A stretch of DNA of 40,440 nucleotides, taken from Anaerolineales bacterium. GTDB taxonomy: Bacteria; Chloroflexota; Anaerolineae; Anaerolineales; Villigracilaceae. Below, piece by piece: positions 7,226 through 15,632 of this stretch (its first letter is position 1; each line of letters starts with the position of its first letter). A program made the position numbers and the translations under genes. The notes under the pieces were generated by a model, which did not search any database, had not been told where the DNA came from, and saw only the letters and a program-made list of their open reading frames with translations. The stretch spans positions 1 through 40,440 of the forward strand of contig JANWWK010000065.1 in assembly GCA_025056175.1 (NCBI GenBank). Reading direction: 5' to 3'.

Positions 7226-8682
7226 AGACGACCATCCTGTACCGCGACGAGCATTTTTTCTCCAATCATGCTGCACGTCCATTCTGGAGAAGCCGCCGCC
7301 GCATGATGACCGCATTCATGCTGGCCAGCGACCTGGTGTGCATTTTGGGGTCGGTGAGCCTGCCGATTCTGTTGTGGCAATTCGTCCGCCCTGAACTGTT
7401 GCCCGAGCTGTATCAGCCGCTCATCTTGCCAGTCACGGCTTTCTTCGTCAGTATTTACCTGATGATGGGGTTGTATCCTGGCATGGGAGTCGGACCGGTG
7501 GAAGAATTGCGCCGCCTTTCTATCGGCACCACCCTGGGCATGCTGGTACTGATGGGGTTGAGTTTCTACCTCAGAAACATCAACCTGTGGTCACGCGCTG
7601 TGCTGGGGCTGACATGGTTTTTTCTGGTCATCAGCGCACCACTGATGCGTAAAATTTTCCGCCGCCTGGCCGTGCTCCTGGGAATGTGGGGCTTACCGGT
7701 GGTGGTGATGGGTGAAACCAGTGGCGTTGGACATATCTACCACAATTTGCGCCGCAATCGACTCACCGGTTTCTGGCCGGTACTGTGCGTGCGTACTACC
7801 TCTATCGGCAAAGTGTTCTCCTCTTCTCCGAATATCAAGAACCCGGAAATGGAAGCGCTTCGCGCCCTGGTGGCAGGCATCGAAATCATCATTCTCGTTC
7901 CGCAAAGAGCGCCGCTGGAGGCCGTCAAACGCGTTCTGCTCGATAAAACCCATTCTTTCAAACGCATCATCGTCATGTTCGATGACGCCCGTATGGGGTC
8001 GGTCTGGTTTACACCCCTGCATCTGGTAGAACATTTGGGGTTAGAAGTCACCCACCAGCTCATCAACCCCACCCAGCGTGTGGTCAAACGGTTTTTGGAT
8101 TTGTTCCTGATTTTCATCTCTCTGCCCCTTCTCCTGCCACTGTGGGCGCTGATTGCCCTGGCGATCAAACTCGACAGCCCAGGCCCAGTGTTTTACACAC
8201 AAAAGCGCGTAGGACATGACGGGAAAGAGATCCTCATCTGGAAATTCCGTTCGATGGTTCAAAACGCCGAAGCCGTGCTGCAAAAATACCTGGCCTCTGA
8301 CCCAAAATTACACGAAGAATGGCAGCACAGTTTCAAACTGAAGAACGACCCGCGCGTTACGCGCGTTGGCCGCCTTTTGCGCCGCACCAGCCTGGATGAA
8401 CTCCCCCAACTATGGAATGTGTTACGAGGCGAAATGAGCCTCATCGGCCCACGCCCGATTGTGACCGAAGAAATTCCCCTGTACGGAGACTACTTCGAGA
8501 TTTACAAGCAAGTCGTTCCTGGCATGACCGGATTGTGGCAAATTTCAGGCCGTAACGACACCACCTACCAGGAACGGGTCAATCTGGACGTGTATTACGT
8601 CCAGAACTGGTCTATCTGGCTTGATATTCACATCCTGATTCACACGGTTCTCACCGCCCTGCAAGGACGCGGCGCGTACTGA
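7222..8682 (+). CDS. Undecaprenyl-phosphate glycosyl-1-phosphate transferase (WbaP/WcaJ-like)
   Basis: A 486-residue initiating enzyme that transfers a sugar-1-phosphate from a nucleotide sugar to undecaprenyl phosphate, the first step of capsule, exopolysaccharide or O-antigen repeat synthesis. Four to five N-terminal membrane segments (about residues 35-160) are followed by a soluble nucleotide-binding-like region and a final membrane hairpin (FLDLFLIFISLPLLLPLWAL). The conserved catalytic domain contains SPGPVFYTQKRVG, KFRSM, RRTSLDELPQLWNVLRGEMS, GPRP and PGMTGLWQISGRN. The start is the ATG in the ATGA overlap with the GT4 gene; an in-frame ATG at 7195 would overlap more. The full polysaccharide cluster is not here. 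Confidence 0.93.
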   Translation: MKTTILYRDEHFFSNHAARPFWRSRRRMMTAFMLASDLVCILGSVSLPILLWQFVRPELLPELYQPLILPVTAFFVSIYLMMGLYPGMGVGPVEELRRLSIGTTLGMLVLMGLSFYLRNINLWSRAVLGLTWFFLVISAPLMRKIFRRLAVLLGMWGLPVVVMGETSGVGHIYHNLRRNRLTGFWPVLCVRTTSIGKVFSSSPNIKNPEMEALRALVAGIEIIILVPQRAPLEAVKRVLLDKTHSFKRIIVMFDDARMGSVWFTPLHLVEHLGLEVTHQLINPTQRVVKRFLDLFLIFISLPLLLPLWALIALAIKLDSPGPVFYTQKRVGHDGKEILIWKFRSMVQNAEAVLQKYLASDPKLHEEWQHSFKLKNDPRVTRVGRLLRRTSLDELPQLWNVLRGEMSLIGPRPIVTEEIPLYGDYFEIYKQVVPGMTGLWQISGRNDTTYQERVNLDVYYVQNWSIWLDIHILIHTVLTALQGRGAY

Positions 8683-8720
8683 CCCGCCGCCAGGAGACTC
8701 TCTGTTTCTTTCATCTGTCT

Positions 8721-10298
8721 ATGGTTACTCTACGACAATTGTTCCTCGACGTTCCGTTCTCGTTTTCTCCCTCTGTCCTGCCCGAAGTACCCGTAACCGG
8801 CATTGCGATTGACAACCGGCAAGTCCAGACGGGCTTCGTGTTCATTGCCCGTCCTGGCGCAGTTGCCGATGGACACGACTTCATCCCCGATGCCATCCGG
8901 CGAGGAGCAGCTGCGGTAGTGGGACAAAAAGACCTGTCTGGCCTGTCCGTCCCTTACATTCAGGTGGCCGATTCCCGCCGCGCCGTCACCCACCTGGCAG
9001 CGGCGTTCTACGGACACCCCGGCCGCAAATTGACCGTCCTCGGCATCACCGGCACCGACGGTAAAACCACCACCAGCAACCTGCTTTACCACATTTTACG
9101 GACGGCTGGCCTGCAAACAGGCATCATTTCCACCGTCAATGCCGTCATCGGAGACGAAGTGCTGGATACCGGCCTGCACGTCACCACGCCCGATGCCCAC
9201 GACGTCCAGCGCTATCTGGCGCGCATGGTCGAGGCCGGCCTGACACATGTCGTCCTGGAAACCACTTCGCATGGTCTGGCGCAACACCGCGTAGACGCTT
9301 GCGAATACGATATTGCTGTGGTCACCAACATCACCCACGAACATCTGGACGAACACGGCTCTTACGAGAACTATCGCGCAGCCAAAGGACGATTATTCGC
9401 GTTGCTCGCCGCCACGCGCACCAAGCCGCAGGGTAATCCCCGTTTGGGCATTCTGAACCTGGATGACCCCCCATCGTACGGCTATCTCTCCGCTCTGCTT
9501 GCGCGAGAGGGGTTACGTCAGATGTCTTATGGGCTTTCCCCGCAAGCAGATGTGTACGCCGAAAACATCGTCTACGACCGCACTGGCCTGACCTTCGACA
9601 TCGTCACAGAAAACGCTCGCGTCTCCGCGCGCACCCATCTGGTCGGCGCGTACAACGTCTCCAACTGCCTGGCAGCTTTCACGGCAGCAGTCTTCGGACT
9701 GGGAATTGCCCCCGAAACGGCTGCACGCGGTATTGCCGCCCTGCCAGGCATTCCAGGGCGAATGGAGTTCATTGATTTGGGACAACCCTTTACCGCCATT
9801 GTGGATTTTGCCCACACCCCTAACGCGCTCAAAGTAGCACTTCAGACTGCCCGACAAATGACTCGTGGAAAAGTCTTATGTGTCTTCGGCTCTGCCGGCC
9901 TGCGTGACCGCGAAAAACGCCGCCTGATGGCCGAAACCGCTGCCGAACTGGCCGATATTTCCATCCTGACTGCCGAAGACCCGCGTACCGAATCGCTGGA
10001 CGACATCCTGACCGAAATGGCGGCCGGAGCGCTCTCGCGCGGTGGACAGGAAGGGAAAACCTTCTATCGCATCCGCGACCGTGGTCAGGCCATCCGCTTT
10101 GCGCTGCAACTGGCGCAGCCTGACGACCTGGTCATCGCCTGCGGCAAAGGCCATGAACAATCCATGTGCTTTGGAACGACCGAATACCCCTGGGATGACC
10201 GGGTTGCTATGCGCGCCGCCCTGGCAGAATATCTCGGCATTGAAGGTCCCGCAATGCCCTACCTTCCCACCCAGGAGCAACAGCCCGGAACGAAGTGA
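8721..10298 (+). CDS. murE: UDP-N-acetylmuramoyl-tripeptide synthetase MurE
   Basis: MurE adds the third amino acid to UDP-MurNAc-L-Ala-D-Glu in the cytoplasm, using ATP. The 525-residue protein has the N-terminal uracil-binding region, the ATP loop GTDGKTT (residues 111-117), HVTTPDAHDVQ, the HEHLDEHGS metal/carbamate region and a C-terminal domain with GKGHEQ. The specificity loop reads EDPR at residues 419-422, where meso-diaminopimelate enzymes usually have DNPR. The final Arg is kept but the added amino acid should be tested. No other mur genes are adjacent. No obvious ribosome-binding site precedes the ATG. The gene ends at a shared bidirectional terminator. Confidence 0.94.
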   Translation: MVTLRQLFLDVPFSFSPSVLPEVPVTGIAIDNRQVQTGFVFIARPGAVADGHDFIPDAIRRGAAAVVGQKDLSGLSVPYIQVADSRRAVTHLAAAFYGHPGRKLTVLGITGTDGKTTTSNLLYHILRTAGLQTGIISTVNAVIGDEVLDTGLHVTTPDAHDVQRYLARMVEAGLTHVVLETTSHGLAQHRVDACEYDIAVVTNITHEHLDEHGSYENYRAAKGRLFALLAATRTKPQGNPRLGILNLDDPPSYGYLSALLAREGLRQMSYGLSPQADVYAENIVYDRTGLTFDIVTENARVSARTHLVGAYNVSNCLAAFTAAVFGLGIAPETAARGIAALPGIPGRMEFIDLGQPFTAIVDFAHTPNALKVALQTARQMTRGKVLCVFGSAGLRDREKRRLMAETAAELADISILTAEDPRTESLDDILTEMAAGALSRGGQEGKTFYRIRDRGQAIRFALQLAQPDDLVIACGKGHEQSMCFGTTEYPWDDRVAMRAALAEYLGIEGPAMPYLPTQEQQPGTK

Positions 10299-10333
10299 AC
10301 GCGGGAAGAGAATGAACCCGCAAAGTCTAAATC

Positions 10334-10363
10334 AAAAGAGCAGGGAATGCTCCCTGCTCTTTT
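10334..10363. terminator. Bidirectional terminator between murE and the tRNA operon
   Basis: A perfect 13-base-pair stem (10334-10346 with 10351-10363) has a 4-base loop, an A-run on its left side and a T-run on its right side. It would therefore terminate both rightward murE transcription and the leftward Phe-Gly-Cys tRNA operon. Confidence 0.9.
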
Positions 10364-10369
10364 GCGTAG

Positions 10370-10441
10370 AGGCGACGATGGGATTCGAACCCATGTATCA
10401 GGCTTTTGCAGAGCCTTGCCTTACCACTTGGCCACGTCGCC
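10370..10441 (-). tRNA. tRNA-Cys (GCA)
   Basis: Read on the minus strand, the acceptor stem GGCGACG pairs with CGTCGCC and the discriminator is U, as expected for cysteine. The anticodon stem AGGCT/AGCCT encloses the loop CTGCAAA, giving anticodon GCA. No CCA is encoded. It is the last gene of the leftward tRNA operon and sits next to the shared terminator. Confidence 0.95.
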
Positions 10442-10521
10442 ATCTTTTCCCGTGATACAAACCTGGCTGGACACGAGCATGGCGCTTTTCAACCATTCCG
10501 TGCCAGCCATTCGATTGCTTG

Positions 10522-10593
<72 letters not shown>

Positions 10594-10609
10594 ATTTCTT
10601 CGGTCATCC

Positions 10610-10627
10610 GCCGAGAGTGCCGAGAGT
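10610..10627. repeat. 9-base tandem duplication at the 3' end of tRNA-Phe
   Basis: GCCGAGAGT occurs twice in direct tandem (10610-10618 and 10619-10627). The second copy is the 3' end of the tRNA-Phe acceptor arm. The first extends into the spacer toward tRNA-Gly. It looks like a small slippage or a footprint of recombination at a tRNA end. Confidence 0.8.
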
Positions 10628-10690
10628 CAGAATCGAACTGACGACACCGCGATTTTCAGTCGCGTGCTCTACCAACTGAGCTATCTCGGC
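10618..10690 (-). tRNA. tRNA-Phe (GAA)
   Basis: Minus strand: the acceptor stem GCCGAGA pairs with TCTCGGC with discriminator A. The anticodon stem CGCGA/TCGCG encloses CTGAAAA, giving anticodon GAA. CCA is not encoded. It is the first gene of the operon, directly behind a near-consensus promoter. Confidence 0.95.
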
Positions 10691-10718
10691 AGAGGCACTC
10701 GTTTGTTGAGCGGACGGT

Positions 10719-10747
10719 ATTTTACACGTACCCATGCAGACTGTCAA
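10719..10747 (-). promoter_or_regulatory. Sigma-70 type promoter of the tRNA Phe-Gly-Cys operon
   Basis: On the minus strand a perfect -35 TTGACA (10747-10742) is separated by exactly 17 bases from -10 TAAAAT (10724-10719). The first tRNA starts at 10690, about 29 bases past the box. This is the best housekeeping promoter in the window. Confidence 0.92.
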
Positions 10748-10839
10748 GAAGTTTTTTGGGCATGTTGGCACTCCACTTTGCTTTTCCAGCGCCGCAGTGC
10801 AGGCTGATAACAGCGTTTATGACAATACTCTCAATTTCC

Positions 10840-10855
10840 TGTGACGTCAATCACT
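10840..10855. promoter_or_regulatory. Possible CRP/FNR-family operator upstream of the sulfur island
   Basis: TGTGA, six bases, then TCACT matches the CRP consensus half-sites in 9 of 10 positions. It overlaps an exact palindrome TGACGTCA (10842-10849). Its centre lies roughly 80 bases before the likely start point of the ArsR-type gene, a spacing used by CRP-type activators. No CRP/FNR gene is in the window, so this is a tentative call. Confidence 0.35.
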
Positions 10856-10893
10856 ATCTACCCCACAAGCAGGAGTGATAAGATGTTTATGTA

Positions 10894-10915
10894 TATATTC
10901 GTTTATTCGCATATA
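10894..10915. promoter_or_regulatory. Probable ArsR-type operator in the promoter of the regulator gene
   Basis: TATATTCG, six bases, then CGCATATA form an inverted repeat matching in 7 of 8 positions. It lies 17 bases before the regulator's ATG and covers the region where the -35/-10 elements should be (TATAAG at 10912-10917 or GATAAA at 10919-10924). This suits autorepression that also controls the genes downstream. Confidence 0.6.
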
Positions 10916-10931
10916 AGGGATAAATGTTGTC

Positions 10932-11270
10932 ATGATTTCCCCAACTCTGGCGCAAGAAGTCTCCCAACTCGAAGCCGATTTGTGCTTTGCCTTGGCCGAC
11001 CCCACCCGCATTCTGATTCTCTACGCCCTGGACGAAGGCCCCCGCAACGTGACAGAACTGACCCAGGAACTCAACATCCCCCAGCCCACCGTATCACGCC
11101 ATCTAAAAATCCTGCGCGAGCGAGGACTGGTTCGCCCGAACCGCCAGGGCGTGGTCATCCAATATGAACTCAATGACCGGCGTCTCATCCAGGCGTTGGA
11201 TTTGCTCCGCAGTGTCTTGCGCGACCGGCTCACCTACCGTGCGAACTTGATGGAAGAAATCGAAGCGTAA
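10932..11270 (+). CDS. ArsR-family winged-helix transcriptional regulator
   Basis: A 112-residue ArsR/SmtB-type repressor. The wHTH core runs from LADPTRILILYALDEGPRNV through LTQELNIPQPTVSRHLKILRERGLVRP to a wing with VVIQYEL. Only one cysteine is present (C17, just before the first core helix), so the two-cysteine persulfide switch of BigR/SqrR and the CxC metal site of ArsR are both missing; the inducer is unknown. It sits upstream of the multiheme and sulfur-transport genes in the same direction, with a 71-base gap and no terminator, and has a palindrome in its promoter. I infer that it controls itself and the island. Confidence 0.88.
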   Translation: MISPTLAQEVSQLEADLCFALADPTRILILYALDEGPRNVTELTQELNIPQPTVSRHLKILRERGLVRPNRQGVVIQYELNDRRLIQALDLLRSVLRDRLTYRANLMEEIEA

Positions 11271-11341
11271 GCCCCCTTCGCCCCATCTTTTGCTGAAGTG
11301 TTTGCAAAAATAGGAGAACGAAGAGTAACGAGGAGAATGCA

Positions 11342-12799
11342 ATGAGCAAAGTAAAACCCTATTGGCTTTTGGGACTGATTGGCATCCTGGCCGTCATGCT
11401 TGTCCCCATCATCGTGTTCTGGCCCAAGAGCGCCCGCGCGCTTGATGACCCCTGGGCTGCCGTTCCCAAACATCCTGTCCATGTACCACACAACGACATC
11501 ATCGCCGCCCGCTTCAAAGAGGTAGACCCCGCAACGGTGACCGGCCCCGACATCACCCGCGCCTGCCTGGAATGTCACCCCAAAGCGGCAGAAGATGTGA
11601 TGATGACCAGCCACTGGACCTGGCAAGGCCCCGAGGTCGAAATCCCCTGGAGGAACGGCGAAAAGGTTGCCATCGGCAAATTCAACCAGATTAACAATTT
11701 CTGCATCAGCGCCGCAGGCAACCAGAGAAGCTGTACCAGTTGTCACATTGGCTACAACTGGACGGAAGACAACTACGGCGCAAACCTGAACGACCCCGCA
11801 AATGTGGATTGTCTGGTTTGTCACGCCCAATCGGGATACGCCAAAGGGAAATACGGCAACCCGAAAGACGGCACGAATCTGATTGCGGCCGCACAAAGCG
11901 TCGGTGCGCCCACCCGCCTGCAATGTGGTAAATGCCACTTCAACGGGGGCGGCGGCAACGGCGTCAAACATGGCGACCTGGACGAGAGCCTGTACTACCC
12001 CTCCGAAAGCCAGGATGTTCACATGGGACGCAACAACTTCGTCTGCACCGATTGCCATGTGACCACCAATCACCAAATCAAAGGCCGTCTGGTGGCTGAT
12101 AACCTGGTGATTGACCCCGCCGAGCAGGTCTCCTGTACGCAATGTCACAACGCCAACCCGCACGAAGATGAACGCATTGGACTGCACATGGATTCGGTGG
12201 CCTGCCAGACCTGTCACATTCCGGCCTTTGCCACCGAAGACCCCACCAAAGTCTCGTGGGATTGGTCTACTTCCGGGCAGGATTTGGGCGATGACCACTA
12301 CAAATATCTGAAAATCAAAGGGTCGTTTGTATATCAAAAGAACGTCCAACCAACCTACCTGTGGTTCAATGGCAGTCTGGCCTACCGCTATTTGATTGGC
12401 GATGTCATTGACCCCTCCCAACCGACCTACATCAACAAACCGGCGGGGAGCATCGAAGACCCCCAAGCAAAAATCTTCCCCTTCAAATTACACGTTGGGA
12501 AACAGCCGTATGATACAGGGTTCAACTATCTGCTGGCGCCCATCACCGCCGGGCCAGATGGCTATTGGACGACGTTTGATTGGGACCGGGCTTTCCGTCT
12601 GGCCGAAGAACGCATTGGCCTGCCCTATAGCGGCAGTTACGGCTTCACCGAAACGTGGATGTACTGGCCGATTACGCACATGGTTCAACCCAAAGAAAAC
12701 GCCCTGCGCTGCAACGATTGTCACGGTGAAAATGGCCGCATGGATTGGCAGGCGCTTGGCTACCCTGGTGACCCCATGCAGTGGGGCGGACGCAAGTAA
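11342..12799 (+). CDS. Octaheme c-type cytochrome, tetrathionate reductase (Otr) family
   Basis: A 485-residue exported cytochrome with eight CXXCH motifs, at residues 75, 131, 157, 195, 235, 265, 288 and 457. A hydrophobic N-terminus (about 8-27) acts as signal or anchor. The stretch NNFCI about ten residues before the second heme motif and CTSCHIGYNW at it match the octaheme tetrathionate reductase family, whose Shewanella member reduces tetrathionate, nitrite and hydroxylamine in vitro. The activity here is therefore probably reductive, but the physiological substrate is open. GAGGAG precedes the ATG. The next gene encodes a likely membrane electron partner 47 bases downstream. Confidence 0.92.
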   Translation: MSKVKPYWLLGLIGILAVMLVPIIVFWPKSARALDDPWAAVPKHPVHVPHNDIIAARFKEVDPATVTGPDITRACLECHPKAAEDVMMTSHWTWQGPEVEIPWRNGEKVAIGKFNQINNFCISAAGNQRSCTSCHIGYNWTEDNYGANLNDPANVDCLVCHAQSGYAKGKYGNPKDGTNLIAAAQSVGAPTRLQCGKCHFNGGGGNGVKHGDLDESLYYPSESQDVHMGRNNFVCTDCHVTTNHQIKGRLVADNLVIDPAEQVSCTQCHNANPHEDERIGLHMDSVACQTCHIPAFATEDPTKVSWDWSTSGQDLGDDHYKYLKIKGSFVYQKNVQPTYLWFNGSLAYRYLIGDVIDPSQPTYINKPAGSIEDPQAKIFPFKLHVGKQPYDTGFNYLLAPITAGPDGYWTTFDWDRAFRLAEERIGLPYSGSYGFTETWMYWPITHMVQPKENALRCNDCHGENGRMDWQALGYPGDPMQWGGRK

Positions 12800-12846
12800 A
12801 GCAGGAACACATCCTGTCCGGCCATCAATCAGCAACGGATGAACCT

Positions 12847-15543
12847 ATGAAAACCACTGTCTTTCATCGCAAAACCCTTCTCGTCACCGGCCTGGCGCTG
12901 CTTGCCCTCACAGCCCTGGCGCTGGGCGTTTCGCAAGCGCTTGCCCATCGGCCTGCGGTGGCGACTCCACAAATCTCGCCTTTGCATCCCCCCTTTGCCC
13001 TGCTCGATTCGGAAGGCCAGAACGTCCTGCAAAGCGGCAGGGCTATCAGCACCATGCAAACCTGCGGACAATGCCATGACACCGCTTTCATCGAATCCCA
13101 CAGTTTCCATGCCGATTTAGGTCTGAAAACCGGCGGCGGTCTCTACGGCAAATGGGACCCGTTGACCTATCGCTATCTCTCTCAACCGGGAGATAAGCGC
13201 CTGGATTTGAGTACTGCCGAATGGCTGATGATAAACGGCGCGCGCATCCCTGGCGGCGGGCCGGCCACCACCTCCCGAAGCGGTCAGCCGCTTTCGGAAA
13301 TAGCCCCCAATCCGACCAATCCCGAAGCTGCTATCCTGAACTCCGCAACCGGCCAGCCTGAAGGCTGGGATTGGTCCAAATCGGGCGTGATGGAGATGAA
13401 CTGCTTCCTGTGCCACCTGCCCCAACCCAACCTCTCGGCCCGCGCCGAAGAAATTCGCGCCGGGCGTTTTGGACAGGCCAACACTGCCACTCTGCTCGGC
13501 ACTGGCTGGGTAGAGCGCACCCCCAGCGGCTTTGCCTACAACCCGGCAGCCTTCGGAGCAGATGGCAAGCTCAAAGCGGAATTCGTGCGCATTCAAGACC
13601 CCACCAACGAAAACTGCGCCGCCTGTCATGGCGAAGTCCATGTCAGCAACCCGGAACCCCTGCTGGTTTCGGCCTGCGACCTGAACTATCACCAGACCGC
13701 CACCACCGGGCAGGTGTTTGCCGGACAGAAAATTTCTCTCTCCGGCGTCAACCTGCAAGGAAAGCAAAACCTGAACCGCGCCTGGGATATTCACGCCGAA
13801 CGTGGACTACAATGCACCGATTGCCATTACTCGCTCAACAATCCCGCCCATGCACTGTCTTTCAGCGCCCCCGGTCATTTAGCATATGACCCGCGCAAAC
13901 TGGAAATCGGCGAATATCTGCTGCGCCCCGACCACAACTTTGCGCGCGGACAAAGCGCTCAATTTACGGTTGCACCCAGCCTGAAAGGCACCATGCGGCG
14001 GTGTGAATCGTGCCACAACGCAGTTTCAACGCATAGCGATTGGCTGCCCTACACCAGCCAGCACATGAGCGTCCTGGCGTGCGAATCCTGCCATATTCCG
14101 CAGATGTACGCTCCAGCCATCCAATCTTACGACTGGACGGTCATCAGCATCGAAGGTTCGCCCACGCGTCTATGCCGCGGACTGACCGGCGACGATACAG
14201 TCAACAATCTGGTGACGGGATACCAGCCCGTCCTGATGCAGCGCACCAACATTGACGGCCAAAAACTGCTCGCCCCTTACAACCTGGTCACCACCTTCTA
14301 CTGGGTGTACGACTCAGCAAACGGGCCACGCCCAGTACGCGAGATAGACCTGAAAGCGGCATATCTGTCGAACGGCCAATATGCCTCAGAGATTGTGGCC
14401 GCCTTTGATACTGACAAAAACGGTCAGATTGACCCTGCTGAACTCCGCACCGACACCATCGAAAAACAGGCCGCTGTTGCCGCACGGCTCGAAGCGCTTG
14501 GACTGGAAAATCCGCGCATCGAAGGGCAGATACAACCCTACAGCATCAACCATAACGTGGCGGGCAAAGGTCACGCCATTCGGGAATGTACCACCTGTCA
14601 TCACGAGAACTCTCGCGTGACCGCGCCACTGCAACTGACGACCTACACACCTGCCGGTGTCATGCCGCAGTTCGTCGGCGATACCAACGTTAACCTGACC
14701 GGCGAGATTGTGAGCGGCGAAAACGGCGCGCTCTTCTACCAGCCAGTAACAATCAAAGACGGCGTGTATGTCTTTGGCCGCGACCGGGTGCCGTGGGTGG
14801 ATTGGTTCGGCGCGCTGGCCTTCGTCGGCACATTGTTTGGCGTGGCCGGACATGGCACGTTGCGTTACCTCTCCTGGCTCAAACGCCCCAAACACCAGCC
14901 CGTGCTGAAGAGCGTTTACATGTACGAAGCCTATGAACGCTTCTGGCATTGGCTGCAGACCTTCTCCATCCTGTTCCTGCTTCTGAGCGGGCTGGTCATT
15001 CACCGACCGGATATGTTTGGCGCCTTCTCCTTCCCACACATGGTCTTGATTCACAACGTGTTGGCGGCCATTCTCATCCTGAACTTCCTCTTCGCGCTCT
15101 TCTGGCATGTGACCACCGGTGAAGTGCGCCAATATATCCCGAACTTCCTCAAGCCGGTCGGCATCATCAACGACATGGTCGTCCAAATCAAGTTCTACAC
15201 AATCGGTATTTTCAAGGGCGAACCGCATCCGTTTGAGAAGCGCCGCGAAAAGAAACTCAACCCGCTTCAACAGTTCACCTACTTCGGCCTGTTGACCGTG
15301 CTACTGCCCCTGCAAATGCTCTCCGGCGCATTGATGTGGGGCGTACAGCAGTGGCCACAAATTGCCAGCTGGTTCGGCGGCCTGCCCTTCCTGGCACCGC
15401 TTCATAGCCTGATTGCGTGGCTATTGGGCGCCTTTATTGTGGGACACGTGTACCTGACCACCACCGGCGCCACCCCGCTCGAAGCCATGCGTGCCATGGT
15501 CACCGGTTGGGAAGAAGTAGAAAGCGAACATCATCATTCGTAA
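12847..15543 (+). CDS. Seven-heme c-type cytochrome fused to a cytochrome b membrane domain
   Basis: An 898-residue fusion. After a signal-like hydrophobic segment (11-33) come seven CXXCH motifs (residues 73, 186, 257, 323, 386, 412, 581). One perfect EF-hand-like calcium loop DTDKNGQIDPAE is at 521-532. About five membrane segments (near 654-668, 703-720, 735-755, 812-832, 855-872) contain candidate heme-b histidines in RFWHW, LFWHVTT and VGHVYL. The membrane part resembles cytochrome b561/formate-dehydrogenase gamma domains. I infer a quinone-linked electron wire for the octaheme protein encoded just upstream. The ATG at 12847 is chosen because the signal segment follows it; an in-frame start at 12781 would overlap the upstream gene and precede the signal. 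The ribosome-binding site is weak. Confidence 0.88.
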   Translation: MKTTVFHRKTLLVTGLALLALTALALGVSQALAHRPAVATPQISPLHPPFALLDSEGQNVLQSGRAISTMQTCGQCHDTAFIESHSFHADLGLKTGGGLYGKWDPLTYRYLSQPGDKRLDLSTAEWLMINGARIPGGGPATTSRSGQPLSEIAPNPTNPEAAILNSATGQPEGWDWSKSGVMEMNCFLCHLPQPNLSARAEEIRAGRFGQANTATLLGTGWVERTPSGFAYNPAAFGADGKLKAEFVRIQDPTNENCAACHGEVHVSNPEPLLVSACDLNYHQTATTGQVFAGQKISLSGVNLQGKQNLNRAWDIHAERGLQCTDCHYSLNNPAHALSFSAPGHLAYDPRKLEIGEYLLRPDHNFARGQSAQFTVAPSLKGTMRRCESCHNAVSTHSDWLPYTSQHMSVLACESCHIPQMYAPAIQSYDWTVISIEGSPTRLCRGLTGDDTVNNLVTGYQPVLMQRTNIDGQKLLAPYNLVTTFYWVYDSANGPRPVREIDLKAAYLSNGQYASEIVAAFDTDKNGQIDPAELRTDTIEKQAAVAARLEALGLENPRIEGQIQPYSINHNVAGKGHAIRECTTCHHENSRVTAPLQLTTYTPAGVMPQFVGDTNVNLTGEIVSGENGALFYQPVTIKDGVYVFGRDRVPWVDWFGALAFVGTLFGVAGHGTLRYLSWLKRPKHQPVLKSVYMYEAYERFWHWLQTFSILFLLLSGLVIHRPDMFGAFSFPHMVLIHNVLAAILILNFLFALFWHVTTGEVRQYIPNFLKPVGIINDMVVQIKFYTIGIFKGEPHPFEKRREKKLNPLQQFTYFGLLTVLLPLQMLSGALMWGVQQWPQIASWFGGLPFLAPLHSLIAWLLGAFIVGHVYLTTTGATPLEAMRAMVTGWEEVESEHHHS

Positions 15544-15632
15544 CGCGTGGCAAAAAATGCGGACTTCGAGGTCGCCCGGTGAAATTGCGCAAATCACCCC
15601 ATGCGCCCTCGAGGCCAGAAAGAGAGAAAACG

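Noticed and set aside
10844-10850. A leftward promoter TTGACG at 10850-10845 with TATTGT 17 bases further.
   Set aside because: The -10 matches only 4 of 6 bases and a near-consensus tRNA promoter already exists about 100 bases downstream.
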